This document shows, in pieces, positions 1 to 8,986 of a stretch of 64,000 nucleotides of DNA (positions are counted from its first letter, which is position 1; each line of letters opens with the position of its first letter). The notes beneath the pieces are model-generated. The model did no database searches. It saw only the letters and a program-made list of their open reading frames with translations, and was not told the DNA's origin. The DNA is from Streptomyces sp. NBC_01214 (GTDB taxonomy: Bacteria > Actinomycetota > Actinomycetes > Streptomycetales > Streptomycetaceae): NCBI RefSeq assembly GCF_026340975.1, contig NZ_JAPEOS010000002.1, positions 2,229,001 through 2,293,000 of the forward strand, written 5' to 3'. The translations under genes and the position numbers were made by a program.

Positions 1-525
1 GGTGACCTCGGTGGCCGCGCGCAGCAGGGGGAGGTCGCGCAGGATCAGCGTGCCCTTGGTGAGGATCGAGAACGGGTTGGCGCGGTCGCGCAGGGCCTCG
101 ATGATCCCGGGCATCAGCCGGTACCGGCCTTCGGCGCGCTGGTAGCAGTCGACGTTCGTGCCCATGGCGATGTGCGCGCCGGTCCAGCGGGGCGAGCCGA
201 GCTCGCGGCGCAGCAGTTCGGGGGCGTTGGTCTTGACGACGATCTGGGAGTCGAAGCCGAGGCCGGTGTCGAGGTCGAGATAGCTGTGCGTCTTGCGGGC
301 GAAGCAGTACACGCAGGCGTGGCTGCATCCCCGGTAGGGGTTCACGGTCCATTCGAACGGCATGCGCGAGGCGCCGGGCACCCGGTTGACGATCGACCGG
401 GCGCGTACCTCGTGGAAGGTGATCCCCCGGAACTCGGGGGTGTCGATGGTCCGGGTCACGACGGCGTCGGCCCCGAACAGTGCGGCGGGACCCGCGGACC
501 CCTCGGCCAGGTTCTCCCAGCGCAT
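1..525 (-). CDS. Rv2578c-family radical SAM protein (partial, runs off left edge)
   Basis: Only the N-terminal 175 residues are in the window; the reading frame stays open to base 1. Translation from the ATG at 525 gives MRWENLAEG and later the radical SAM cluster motif CxxxCxxC (Cys67, Cys71, Cys74, in GCSHACVYCF), which would bind a [4Fe-4S] cluster and S-adenosylmethionine. The context NPYRGCSHACVYC is typical of the actinobacterial Rv2578c/spore-photoproduct-lyase-like radical SAM group. The reaction of that group is not established. The start follows a GAGGGAGG ribosome-binding site. The gene diverges from the one at 640. Confidence 0.88.
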   Translation of the reverse strand, partial: MRWENLAEGSAGPAALFGADAVVTRTIDTPEFRGITFHEVRARSIVNRVPGASRMPFEWTVNPYRGCSHACVYCFARKTHSYLDLDTGLGFDSQIVVKTNAPELLRRELGSPRWTGAHIAMGTNVDCYQRAEGRYRLMPGIIEALRDRANPFSILTKGTLILRDLPLLRAATEVT

Positions 526-639
526 GGTGCGCCTCCCTCGGTAGCTCTGAGGCCCGAGAATAGAACAAGTGTTCCCATGATCGTGCGGGCCTCGAAAATA
601 GCTGGTCAGCGCTGCGGCCGGCGTGTGAGGCTGCGCCGC

Positions 640-1482
640 ATGGCGGGATACAGACTCACGGTGTGCCTTCCGGGCGGGGCCCGGGACCGGCTGGTGGAAG
701 CGGTCGGCGAGGCGATGGCGCCCTTCGAGATCGGGGGGCCGCGGCCCTACTCGGACGACCTGTGGATCTGGGACCACTGGTGGATCACGGGCGGCGCGGA
801 CGACGGCGGCTACCCGATCCGTCCCGGTCACGAAGCGGACCCCCGGATCATTCACGACCAGCCGCTGCGGGACGGAACCCGGAGGCCGAGCCGACCGGGC
901 TGGTGCACGGGCGGGCCGCGCGGACTGCTCGCCTTGGGCGAGCCGCAGAAGCGGGCCGCCGAACTGGCCGGCATCGCCTGGGACCGCTGGCACGAGATGG
1001 CGGCGGAGCACCCGCCGGGCCGGCCGTGGGAGGAGTTCGCCCCGGCGTCGGCGTTGGCGCCGGAAACGGCGTACGACCTCCGCGTCGACTCCGAAGCCCG
1101 GCACGCGGGCTGGGAGAGGTACCTCGCGCAGCCGCCCGCCCCCGCCTTTCGCGCGTGGCTCGCCGGGCTTCCGGACCATCTGGATGCCGGGTTCTTCCGC
1201 GAAGTCCTGCGCCACGTGGACGACCCTCTCAGGAGGGTCGGCGGGTACGGCCGGGAGGAATTCCTCGCCTTCGGCGCCGACCGGGCGGTCGCGCACGGCA
1301 ACGTGCTGACCCTCGACGGTTGGTGGTGCGAGAAGGGCTACGATCCCGTCCACGGTGCCTGCGACGACCAGGGCGCCTGTCCGCACACCCCGCCGTACAC
1401 GCAACGGCCGGGGGCGGGAGAGGCCCACCTCGCCGGCCTCCCGGACGACACCCTCCTCGTGCACGTCCGCTGCCACGTCTGA
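640..1482 (+). CDS. Hypothetical protein, Trp/His-rich
   Basis: This 280-residue protein begins MAGYRLTVCLPG. I chose this ATG because residues of the longer open frame upstream are antisense to the radical SAM gene, and a GTGAGG element lies about 10 nt before it. The protein is soluble-looking, with no signal or membrane segment. It is rich in Trp, Asp and Pro near the N-terminus (DDLWIWDHWWI) and has four Cys in the last 60 residues (WWCEKGYD, HGACDDQGACPH, HVRCHV), which could bind a metal. I do not recognise a family and assign no function. GC usage matches its neighbours. Confidence 0.75.
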   Translation: MAGYRLTVCLPGGARDRLVEAVGEAMAPFEIGGPRPYSDDLWIWDHWWITGGADDGGYPIRPGHEADPRIIHDQPLRDGTRRPSRPGWCTGGPRGLLALGEPQKRAAELAGIAWDRWHEMAAEHPPGRPWEEFAPASALAPETAYDLRVDSEARHAGWERYLAQPPAPAFRAWLAGLPDHLDAGFFREVLRHVDDPLRRVGGYGREEFLAFGADRAVAHGNVLTLDGWWCEKGYDPVHGACDDQGACPHTPPYTQRPGAGEAHLAGLPDDTLLVHVRCHV

Positions 1483-1557
1483 TCCGGATTTGGGTCACCG
1501 GCCCGGAGGTGGTTGGCTTCGCCGTGACGAGCGGACACAACTGCTGGAGGAACAGCT

Positions 1558-2001
1558 ATGGCGCAGGTCGAGGCCACCACGGAGCGGATCATCGCGGCCG
1601 ACGCGGAGACCGTGTTCGACGCGCTGGCGGACTACACCGGGACCCGCGGGAAGCTGCTGCCCGAGCACTTCAGCGAGTACGAGGTGCGCGAGGGCGGCGA
1701 CGGCGAGGGCACCCTGGTGCACTGGAAGCTCCAGGCCACCAGCAAGCGCGTGCGCGACTGTCTGCTCGAGGTCAGCGAGCCCACCGACGGCGAGCTGGTG
1801 GAGAAGGACCGCAACTCCTCCATGGTCACCACCTGGCGGGTCACCCCGGCCGGTGAGGGCAAGTCCAAGGCCGTGGTCACCACCGTCTGGAACGGCGCCG
1901 GCGGCATCGGCGGCTTCTTCGAGCGCACCTTCGCGCCCAAGGGCCTCGGCCGGATCTACGACACCGTGCTGGAGAACCTGGCCACCGAAGTGGAGCGCTG
2001 A
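1558..2001 (+). CDS. SRPBCC (START/Bet v1-like) family protein
   Basis: This 147-residue protein has the SRPBCC pattern: an N-terminal strand (MAQVEATTERIIAADAETVF), two helices around YTGTRGKLLPEHFSEYEV, a run of beta strands, and a long C-terminal helix (GRIYDTVLENLATEVE). The fold makes a hydrophobic cavity for small lipophilic ligands in polyketide cyclase/dehydrase-like proteins; the ligand here cannot be inferred. The ATG follows a GGAGG box (CTGGAGGAACAGCT). It stands alone between the hypothetical gene and the peptidase operon. Confidence 0.85.
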   Translation: MAQVEATTERIIAADAETVFDALADYTGTRGKLLPEHFSEYEVREGGDGEGTLVHWKLQATSKRVRDCLLEVSEPTDGELVEKDRNSSMVTTWRVTPAGEGKSKAVVTTVWNGAGGIGGFFERTFAPKGLGRIYDTVLENLATEVER

Positions 2002-2292
2002 GCAACGGCGTTGACGGTGGGGCCGGCACAACGGCCTCACCGGATCGGGTGAACCCGGAGCGCCCGCGGACCGCAGCTCGCTGGGCGGAGGGGCGGACGC
2101 GCGTACGGGTGTACGGGCGGACGGGCGGACGGCTCGTCAGGCGGTCGGCTCGCGGCCGGGATACCGCGCACCGACGGGCCGCGCGGCGGGGGTCGCGCAC
2201 CGCGCGCCGCGCCGGGGCGCGAGCCCCACGGCCGCCGGGGGCCCCGGCGGCTAGGGTGGCACCCTGAGCGCAACCGACCGCCCGGGGGCCCG

Positions 2293-3126
2293 ATGAAGAT
2301 CCTCATCTCCGCCGACATGGAAGGCGCCACCGGCGTCACCTGGCCCGCGGACGTGCTGCCCGGAACCCCGCAGTGGGAACGCTGCCGCGCGATGTTCACC
2401 TCCGACGTCAACGCCGCCGTGCTCGGCTTCTACGACGGCGGAGCCGACCAGGTCCTCATCAACGAGGCGCACTGGACCATGCGCAACCTGCTGCTGGAGA
2501 AGCTCGACGCCCGCGCCGAGATGATCACCGGCCGCCACAAGACCCTCTCCATGGTCGAGGGCGTCCAGCACGGCGACGTCGACGGCGTCGCCTTCGTCGG
2601 CTACCACACCGGGGCCGGCTCCGAGGGGGTCCTCGCCCACACCTACCTCGCCAACTCCATCACCGGAGTCTGGGTCAACGGGACGCGCGCCAGCGAGGGG
2701 CTGCTCAACGCGCACGTCGTCGCCGAGTACGGGGTTCCCGTCATCCTGGTCACCGGCGACGACCTGACCTGCGTGGACGCCGCCGGATACGCCCCCGGGG
2801 CCGCGACCGTCGCCGTCAAGGACCACGTCTCGCGCTACGCCGCCGTGTGCCGCACCCCGGCCCGTACCGCCGCCGACATCCGGGCCGCGGCCAAGGAGGC
2901 CACCGCCCTGGCCGTGCGCCACGATCCGGTCCGCGGCGGCCCCTTCACCGTGGAGCTGGAGTTCGACGCGGCGCACCTGGCCATGTCCGCCACCGTGGTC
3001 CCCGGCGTGGAGCGGTCCGGGGAGCGCAAGGTCGCGTACACCAGCGAAACCATGTACGAGGGGATCCGGGCCTTCAAAGCGGTCACGACGGTCGTCTCGG
3101 CGGCCGTGGAGGAGCAGTATGGCTGA
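2293..3126 (+). CDS. M55 family D-aminopeptidase, DppA-like
   Basis: This 277-residue protein has the full length of the family. M55 (DppA) enzymes are zinc D-aminopeptidases that cleave D-Ala-D-Ala and related peptides. The signature is clear: SADMEG at residues 6-11 gives Asp8 and Glu10, with His60 (INEAHW), His105 (GYHTGAG), the conserved catalytic-type His116 (LAHTYL) and Glu135 (RASEGL). These match the ligand spacing known for Bacillus DppA. There is no signal peptide, so it is probably cytosolic. The 3' end overlaps the next gene by 8 nt, indicating translational coupling with an M20 hydrolase and then an S9 peptidase. The operon suggests stepwise breakdown of D-residue-containing peptides (inference). 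Confidence 0.92.
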   Translation: MKILISADMEGATGVTWPADVLPGTPQWERCRAMFTSDVNAAVLGFYDGGADQVLINEAHWTMRNLLLEKLDARAEMITGRHKTLSMVEGVQHGDVDGVAFVGYHTGAGSEGVLAHTYLANSITGVWVNGTRASEGLLNAHVVAEYGVPVILVTGDDLTCVDAAGYAPGAATVAVKDHVSRYAAVCRTPARTAADIRAAAKEATALAVRHDPVRGGPFTVELEFDAAHLAMSATVVPGVERSGERKVAYTSETMYEGIRAFKAVTTVVSAAVEEQYG

Positions 3127-4570
3127 CATGTGCGCAATCAACGCCGAGATCCCCGCCAGAGCCGGAGCCGGAGCCGGCGCCGTCGACACCGCGGAACCGG
3201 TGGACGCGGCGGGCGTATCGGCTGCGGTGGACGTGGTGGATGCGGTGGACGCGGTGGACGCGGTGGCTCTCGACGAGGCCGTCGAGTTCACCTCCGGCCT
3301 CATCAGGATCGACACCACCAACCGGGGCGGCGGCGACTGCCGCGAGCGCCCCGCGGCGGAGTACGTCGCCGAGCGGCTCGCCGCCGCCGGTCTGGAGCCG
3401 CTCTTGCTGGAACGCACCCCCGGCCGCACCAACGTGGTCGCCCGGATCGAGGGCACCGACCCCTGTGCCGAGGCCCTCCTCGTCCACGGCCACCTCGACG
3501 TGGTTCCGGCCGAGGCCGCCGACTGGAGCGTGGATCCCTTCTCCGGCGAGGTGCGCGACGGCGTGGTCTGGGGGCGCGGCGCCGTGGACATGAAGAACAT
3601 GGACGCGATGGTGCTGGCCGTCGTACGGGCCTGGGCGCGCGCGGGAGTGAGACCGCGCCGGGACATCGTGATCGCCTACACCGCCGACGAGGAGGACAGC
3701 GCGGTCGACGGCTCCGGCTTCCTCGCCGACCACCACCCGCACCTCTTCGAAGGCTGCACCGAGGGCATCAGCGAGTCCGGGGCCTTCACCGTGCACGGCG
3801 GCCCCGGCGGCCGCGCCCTCTACCCGATCGCGGCGGGGGAGCGGGGCACCGCCTGGCTGAAGCTGACCGCGCACGGCACCGCAGGTCACGGCTCCAAGCC
3901 GAACAGGGCCAACGCCGTCAGCCGGCTCGCCGCCGCCGTCGCGCGGATCGGCGCGTACGACTGGCCGGTCCGGCTCACCGGCACCGTCACCGCCTGCATC
4001 GCCGAACTCGCCGCCCTGCAGGGCTTGTCGGTGGACCCGCGGCGGCCGGGCCTCGACGTCGACGAGCTCCTCGACCGGCTCGGCCCGGCCGGCTCGCTGG
4101 TCCGTGCCACCGTGCGCAACAGCGCCAACCCGACCATGCTCAGCGCCGGTTACAAGCTCAACGTGATCCCCGAGCACGCCACCGCCTACGTCGACGGCCG
4201 GACCGTGCCCGGCGGCGAGGCCGAGTTCATCGCCACCCTCGACGCCCTCACCGGCCCCGACGTGCGCTGGGAGTTCCACCACCGGGAGGTCGCCCTCCAA
4301 GCCCCCGTGGACGGCCGGACGTACGGGATCCTGCGCGAGTCGGTCGAACGGTTCGACCCGGCCGGCCACGTGATCCCCTTCTGCATGGCGGGCGGCACCG
4401 ACGCCAAGCAGTTCTCCCGCCTCGGCATCACCGGCTACGGCTTCTCCCCGCTGAAGCTACCGCCCGGCTTCGACTACTGGGCCCTCTTCCACGGCGTGGA
4501 CGAGCGGGTGCCCGTCGAAGCCCTGCACTTCGGCGTCCGCGTCCTCGACCACGCGCTGCGGACCCTGTGA
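3119..4570 (+). CDS. M20 family metallo-hydrolase (peptidase/deacylase)
   Basis: This 483-residue protein is an M20/M25/M40 dinuclear zinc hydrolase. Metal site residues are visible in HGHLDVVP (His123, Asp127) and in the acidic pair of ADEEDSA (Glu191/Glu192), with a dimerisation domain in the middle (LKLTAHGTAGHGSKPN) and a C-terminal His in CMAGGTDAKQF context. Such enzymes remove an amino acid or acyl group from small peptides. The first 50 residues are unusual: low-complexity Ala/Gly/Val/Asp with repeated VDA units, so a start further downstream is possible. The ATG at 3119 lies inside the dppA-like gene. The stop is 10 nt before the S9 peptidase start. Confidence 0.9.
   Translation: MADMCAINAEIPARAGAGAGAVDTAEPVDAAGVSAAVDVVDAVDAVDAVALDEAVEFTSGLIRIDTTNRGGGDCRERPAAEYVAERLAAAGLEPLLLERTPGRTNVVARIEGTDPCAEALLVHGHLDVVPAEAADWSVDPFSGEVRDGVVWGRGAVDMKNMDAMVLAVVRAWARAGVRPRRDIVIAYTADEEDSAVDGSGFLADHHPHLFEGCTEGISESGAFTVHGGPGGRALYPIAAGERGTAWLKLTAHGTAGHGSKPNRANAVSRLAAAVARIGAYDWPVRLTGTVTACIAELAALQGLSVDPRRPGLDVDELLDRLGPAGSLVRATVRNSANPTMLSAGYKLNVIPEHATAYVDGRTVPGGEAEFIATLDALTGPDVRWEFHHREVALQAPVDGRTYGILRESVERFDPAGHVIPFCMAGGTDAKQFSRLGITGYGFSPLKLPPGFDYWALFHGVDERVPVEALHFGVRVLDHALRTL
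3223..3272 (+). repeat. 9-bp tandem repeat encoding Val-Asp-Ala
   Basis: Near-identical 9-nt units (GTGGACGCG, with GTGGATGCG and GTGGACGTG variants) run in frame near the 5' end of the M20 gene and encode VDVVDAVDAVDAVA. Copy changes of a 9-bp unit keep the frame and only alter the length of the N-terminal extension. Confidence 0.75.
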
Positions 4571-4580
4571 ACGGGGCCCG

Positions 4581-6605
4581 GTGATGGCGGCGACGACCCG
4601 GCCCTACGGCAGCTGGCCCTCACCCATCGACGCGGGCCTCGCCGCCTGTCTCGACGGGCGGCCCGAGTACCTCGGCACGGTCGGCCCCGAGGTGTGGTGG
4701 ACCGAACCCCGGCCCGAGGAAGCCGGCCGCCGTACCCTGGTGCGCCGCCGCCTCGCCGACGGCGGGCCCGAGATCACCGAGCTCCCCGCCCCGTGGAACG
4801 TGCGCAGTCGCGTCACCGAGTACGGCGGCCTGCCCTGGGCCGGGGTCGAACGGCCCACCGGCGGACCCCTGTTGGTCTTCGTCCACTTCGCCGACCAGCG
4901 GCTGTACGCGTACGAGCCCGACGCCCCCGGCGGCCCCGAGCCGCGGCCGCTGACCCCGGTCTCCCGGACCGGCGGCGGCCTGCGCTGGGCCGACCCGGTG
5001 CTGCGCGGCGACGAGGTCTGGTGCGTGCTGGAGGAGTTCACCGGGCCCGCGCCGACCGATGTGCGCCGGATGCTCGCCGCCGTACCGCTGGACGGCTCGG
5101 CGGCGGGGAACCGCGGCGCGGTGCGGGAGCTGACGCACGACCGGTACCGGTTCACCACCGGGCCCCGGCTCTCCCCGGACGGCCGGCGCGCCGCCTGGCT
5201 GGTGTGGGACCACCCCCTGATGCCGTGGGACGGTACCGAGCTCAGGGTGGCCGAGGTCACCGGGGACGGGGAGCTCGCCGACGCCCGGACCGTACTCGGC
5301 GGCCCCGACGAGGCCGTCGCCCAGGTCGAGTGGACGGCCGAAGGGACCCTCCTCGCGGTCAGCGACCGCGGCGGCTGGTGGAACCCGTACGGCGTGGACC
5401 CGCGGACCGGCTGGGCGATCAACCTCTGCCCGCGGGAGGAGGAGTTCGGCGGCCCGCTGTGGAAGCCGGGGCTGCGGTGGCTCGCCCCGCTCCCCGGGGA
5501 CACCCCGCACCCGGTGGGCTCGGGGGCCGGGCTCGTCGCCGTCCTGCACGGGCAGGGCTCCTCGGTGCTCGGCATCCTCGACCCGGAGAGCGGCGACCTG
5601 GTGGACGCCGCCGGGCCGTGGACCGCCTGGCAGCCGACCCTCGCGGTGCACGGCACCCGGGTCTACGGCGTCGCAGCCAGCCCGCGCAGCGCGTACGAGG
5701 TGGTCGAGCTGGACACCGCCACCGGGCACGCCCGGGCGATCGGCGGGCAGCGCCCGGACCCGGTGGACCCGGCCTACTACCCGGAGCCGCAGAGCCGCAC
5801 CTTCCTCGGCCCCGACAACCGCCAGATCCACGCGCACGTCTACCCGCCGCACCACCCGGCCGTCCGGGCCGCCGCCGACGAACTGCCCCCGTACGTGATC
5901 TGGGCGCACGGCGGACCCACCGACCACGTGCCGCCCGTACTCGACCTGCACATCGCCTACTTCACCTCGCGCGGCATCGGCGTGGCCGAGGTGAACTACG
6001 GGGGATCCACCGGCTACGGCCGCGCCTACCGGGAGCGGCTGCGCGAGCAATGGGGCGTGGTGGACGTGGAGGACTGCGCGTCGGTCGCCCGCGCGCTGGC
6101 CGCCGAGGGCACCGCCGATGCCGCCCGGCTCGCCATCCGCGGCGGCAGCGCGGGCGGCTGGACCGCGGCGGCCTCGCTGGCCGCCACCGACCTGTACGCG
6201 TGCGCGGCGATCATCTACCCGGTGCTGGACCTGGTGGGCTTCGCCGAGGAGACCCACGACCTGGAATCGCGCTACATCGACAGCCTGGCCGGGCCGCAGC
6301 AGACCCTGGCGGTGCTCAACCGCGAGCGGTCCCCGGTGGCCCGCGCCGACGGGATCACGGCGCCGTTCGTGCTCCTCCAGGGGCTGGAGGATCCGATCTG
6401 CCCGCCGGCCCAGGCGGAGCGGCTGCTCGACGCCCTGCGGGACCGGCCGGTGCCGCACGCGTACGTGACCTTCGAGGGCGAAGGCCACGGCTTCCGGCGG
6501 GCCGACACCATGATCCGCGCGCTGGAGGCCGAACTGTCCCTGTACGCCCAGGTCTTCGGGATCGAACGCACCGACGTGCCGCGGCTGGAACTGGGGTCCG
6601 GCTAG
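4581..6605 (+). CDS. S9 family prolyl oligopeptidase-type serine peptidase
   Basis: This 674-residue cytosolic protein has the two-part architecture of S9 peptidases. An N-terminal beta-propeller (about 1-410, with repeated strands such as SPDGRRAAWLVWDH) is followed by an alpha/beta-hydrolase domain. The catalytic triad is readable: Ser523 in GGSAGGW, Asp604 in LEDPICPP and His636 in EGEGHGF. Substrates of the family are short peptides, often with Pro or acyl-blocked ends. GTG 4581 is immediately followed by ATG 4584, so the true start is one of two adjacent codons. It is third in the M55-M20-S9 operon. Its TAG stop sits in a CTAG shared with the opposite-strand membrane gene. Confidence 0.93.
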   Translation: MMAATTRPYGSWPSPIDAGLAACLDGRPEYLGTVGPEVWWTEPRPEEAGRRTLVRRRLADGGPEITELPAPWNVRSRVTEYGGLPWAGVERPTGGPLLVFVHFADQRLYAYEPDAPGGPEPRPLTPVSRTGGGLRWADPVLRGDEVWCVLEEFTGPAPTDVRRMLAAVPLDGSAAGNRGAVRELTHDRYRFTTGPRLSPDGRRAAWLVWDHPLMPWDGTELRVAEVTGDGELADARTVLGGPDEAVAQVEWTAEGTLLAVSDRGGWWNPYGVDPRTGWAINLCPREEEFGGPLWKPGLRWLAPLPGDTPHPVGSGAGLVAVLHGQGSSVLGILDPESGDLVDAAGPWTAWQPTLAVHGTRVYGVAASPRSAYEVVELDTATGHARAIGGQRPDPVDPAYYPEPQSRTFLGPDNRQIHAHVYPPHHPAVRAAADELPPYVIWAHGGPTDHVPPVLDLHIAYFTSRGIGVAEVNYGGSTGYGRAYRERLREQWGVVDVEDCASVARALAAEGTADAARLAIRGGSAGGWTAAASLAATDLYACAAIIYPVLDLVGFAEETHDLESRYIDSLAGPQQTLAVLNRERSPVARADGITAPFVLLQGLEDPICPPAQAERLLDALRDRPVPHAYVTFEGEGHGFRRADTMIRALEAELSLYAQVFGIERTDVPRLELGSG

Positions 6606-7119
6606 GGGGTGCGCAGGCTCCACCGGACGGAGCCGAGCAGCAGGGCGCCGGGGGCGACGCCCGAGGCGGTCGCGATGACAGCGAGGGAAGCCCCGCAGGC
6701 GGCAAGGACCAGACCGGCGGCCCCGCAGGCGGCCGTCGAGGCCGCCAGCAGCCGGAGCGACGGCATGCGCCGGATGGCGGCGAGACCGAAGGAGTGCAGG
6801 CCGACGACCAGGCTGAGCCGGGGCGCCGCGGCCCGCGGGGCGGGGAACACGAGGTTGATGACGAGGAAACCGGCCACCGCGACGGCGACTTCGGCGGCAC
6901 GAGGAAAGCTCCGCCCGAACCGCTCGGCACGGCCCCGCCCCCGCCGCCGCCGGGAGGCGTCCGTACCCTGCGCAACGCGACGAACAGCCAGATGAACGAG
7001 GCGATCCCGAGGGCGCACACCGGAACGGCGGCGGCCGTGGGCAGGGCCCCGGCATGGGCCAGGACGAAGACGAGCCCGAACATCGCGCCGACGGGTCGAC
7101 CCGTTTGATCCGATGTCAC
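6602..7119 (-). pseudogene. Frameshifted small integral membrane protein
   Basis: Two frames on this strand together make one plausible membrane protein. The upstream frame (from GTG 7119) reads MTSDQTGRPVGAMFGLVFVL, then a second hydrophobic helix ending SFIWLFVALRRVR. It then becomes Gly/Pro/Ser nonsense. The other frame takes over at about RAERFGRSFPRAAEV and gives two or three more helices (VAVAVAGFLVINLVF, LVLAACGASLAVIATASGV), ending LLLGSVRWSLRTP. The switch lies around 6925-6960, in a GGCGGCGGCGGGGGCGGGG stretch, consistent with one missing base. It could be a real inactivation or a sequencing error in a GC run. It lies 24 nt after the GNAT gene. The family is not recognised. Confidence 0.6.
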
Positions 7120-7143
7120 CTCGCCGGTCTGACTCGAAGTCGA

Positions 7144-7860
7144 TCACTGGGTGAGGAGCCAGACCCGCAGCGGGCCGATGGGGGCGAAGCCGGCCCGGAC
7201 CGCCGCCTCCAGGTCCTCCCCGTGCTCGTAGCCGACCACGTCCAGCTGCGGCCACCGGGCGCGGACCGCGCCGAGGACACCCGCCCAGGCGGCCCCGAAC
7301 AGGTTGGACACGCCGACCACGCCCCCGCCGGTGTTCGCGACGGCCCCGGCGACGATCCGGCCGTCCACGCGCCCGGCCAGGAAGACGATCCCCTCGCCGA
7401 GCAGGCCCGGCCGGAACGGTCCGTCACCACCGGCGCCCTCCCCGCCGTCGAAGGCGGCCTCCCAGGCCGCCAGCTCTTCGGCGTCCGAGACCTCGGACCA
7501 CTCCAGCCCGGCCGCCTCCGGCTCCGCCGCGGGGAGCGGCGCCCCGGCGGGCCGATGGATCCACTGCGCCTCGAACAGCACCTCGAAGCCGTCGCCGGCC
7601 AGGTCCAGGTCGGCGAAGCTGTCCTTCACCGAGCAGCCGGCGGAGGCGGTGTCGACGCCCCGGACCACGTTCCGCGCCGGCACGCCCGGTTCCAGGGTCA
7701 CGGCATCGGGATACATCGGCGGAGTCCGCCGCGCACTGAACCAGAGCTGCTCGCCGTCGTACCGCGGCTCCAGCCCGTGCGCCCGACAAACCGCCCCGCA
7801 CCAGGCGGTGTTGTTCAGCGCGGCCCTACGGAGCAGCGCCGTCCGCGTCGTCTCGTTCAT
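7144..7860 (-). CDS. GNAT family N-acetyltransferase-like protein
   Basis: This 238-residue protein starts at the ATG at 7860 (MNETTRTALLRRAAL); GTG 7866 in the same frame is an alternative. The C-terminal half resembles the acetyl-CoA-binding part of GNAT enzymes: strands EGIVFLAGRVDGRIVAGAVANTG and VVGVSNLFGA, a helix, then YEHGEDLEAAVRAGFAPIGPLRVWLLT, the typical 'GF..ig..rvW' ending. The usual Q/RxxGxG/A pyrophosphate loop is not obvious, so activity is uncertain. The N-terminal half is an unassigned region of about 110 residues. It diverges from the toxin locus. Confidence 0.7.
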   Translation of the reverse strand: MNETTRTALLRRAALNNTAWCGAVCRAHGLEPRYDGEQLWFSARRTPPMYPDAVTLEPGVPARNVVRGVDTASAGCSVKDSFADLDLAGDGFEVLFEAQWIHRPAGAPLPAAEPEAAGLEWSEVSDAEELAAWEAAFDGGEGAGGDGPFRPGLLGEGIVFLAGRVDGRIVAGAVANTGGGVVGVSNLFGAAWAGVLGAVRARWPQLDVVGYEHGEDLEAAVRAGFAPIGPLRVWLLTQ

Positions 7861-7967
7861 GATCACTCGGTGATGGTGCCACCGCCCGGCGGCGGTGTCG
7901 ATCCGATGGTGCGATCACGATACTGTTCGTCCTTTGCGTGTGCATCATGCGGAGGGAACGCGGCGCC

Positions 7968-8420
7968 ATGGGACTGATCGGACAGATAGTCAGCTACCGT
8001 GAAGGCCTGGGGGATCCGGCGCGCCTGGTGGGGGAGTTCCGCCGTACTTCCCTGCTCGTGCCACTCACCACGACCGACGTCGATTCGGATGCCGAACGTC
8101 CCTTTGTTGCCGCCGGTGGTCTGATGTCGGCGGTGTCGGGTGGGATCCGCTGGCTGTACGCGTTCACGGACGAGGAGGCCCTCGCCCGGTTTGTACACGC
8201 GCGGGGGGAGGGCGGCCATGAGTGGCCGTACCTGACGATGCTCGGCGCGCGGCTGCTGGACGCGGTGGTGCCGATGTCGGACCGTCCAACGGGAGTCGCT
8301 GTCGACGTGGCGGACGGCGACGGGGCGATGCTGTTCCCGCCGGTGGCCGGGATCGTCGCCGACGCCTTCGCCGTGGACGTCGATCCGGGCGCTGACGGCG
8401 GTCGTGGGGCGGTGGCCTGA
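7968..8420 (+). CDS. SseB-like protein, first gene of the toxin locus
   Basis: This 150-residue protein starts at ATG 7968 after GGAGGG (MGLIGQIVSYREGLGDPARL). The pattern RRTSLLVPLTTTDVDS..RPFVAAGGL..GIRWLYAFTDEEALARFV..GEGG resembles SseB N-terminal domains, which in actinobacteria often accompany WXG100 and T7SS-type toxin genes. Its role is unknown; a chaperone or accessory function is only inference. Its TGA overlaps the next ATG (ATGA), so translation is coupled with the WXG100-like gene. Confidence 0.72.
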   Translation: MGLIGQIVSYREGLGDPARLVGEFRRTSLLVPLTTTDVDSDAERPFVAAGGLMSAVSGGIRWLYAFTDEEALARFVHARGEGGHEWPYLTMLGARLLDAVVPMSDRPTGVAVDVADGDGAMLFPPVAGIVADAFAVDVDPGADGGRGAVA

Positions 8421-8986
8421 TGGCGGGTGATGGTGACCTCGAAGTCTCCCCACAAGCGGTCTCGGCGATCCAGTCCGGCCTGAGGGCGGCGATATCCGAG
8501 CTCCGCGAGTCCGGGGACGCGGCGGGAGCCTCGCAGGGCGCCGGGTTCGAAAACCTGTCGATGACGGGGATGGAAACCGGACACCCGGGGCTGGCGACCG
8601 ACTTCGAGGACTTCTGCGAGCGCTGGGAGTGGGGGGTCCGAGCCCTGATCCAGGACGCGTCGACGCTCGCGGGGAACCTGGGGATCGCGGCGGGGACGAT
8701 GTGGGAGGAGGAGCAGTACATCCAGGGCTCCTTCAAGGTCGTTGCGAACGCCGCGTACGGAAATCCGTATGCCAGCGAGGACGAGATCGAGCAGAAGAAG
8801 TGGGGCGACATCTTCCGCGCGGACGTCTACAAGCCCGACTACAGCGCCGAGTCGTTCGAGAAGGGGCAGCAGGACATGAAGCAGACCTGGTCGGACACGA
8901 AGGACACGGTGACCTCGAACGGGAAGGTCGGTTCGCTGAAGGACCTGCTGGACCAGTCCGGCATGGGCAATGGGGGGAACGACTAG
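8420..8986 (+). CDS. WXG100/ESX-like small secreted-type protein
   Basis: This 188-residue mainly helical protein starts MAGDGDLEVSPQAVSAIQSGLRAAISELRESGD. It has the two-helix layout of ESX/WXG100 proteins with a Trp-rich turn (FCERWEWGVRALIQDASTLAGNLG) instead of a strict WXG. A longer polar C-terminal half follows, with Lys/Asp-rich segments. WXG100 partners usually dimerise with, and help export, the neighbouring LXG/RHS toxin by a type VII system. The gene overlaps the preceding one by one base and ends directly before the RHS toxin start. Confidence 0.75.
   Translation: MAGDGDLEVSPQAVSAIQSGLRAAISELRESGDAAGASQGAGFENLSMTGMETGHPGLATDFEDFCERWEWGVRALIQDASTLAGNLGIAAGTMWEEEQYIQGSFKVVANAAYGNPYASEDEIEQKKWGDIFRADVYKPDYSAESFEKGQQDMKQTWSDTKDTVTSNGKVGSLKDLLDQSGMGNGGND

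Noticed and set aside
4620..7055. Long minus-strand ORF opposite the S9 peptidase
   Set aside because: Gly/Arg/Pro-rich shadow of the third-codon GC bias; the S9 protein with its full triad is the true product.
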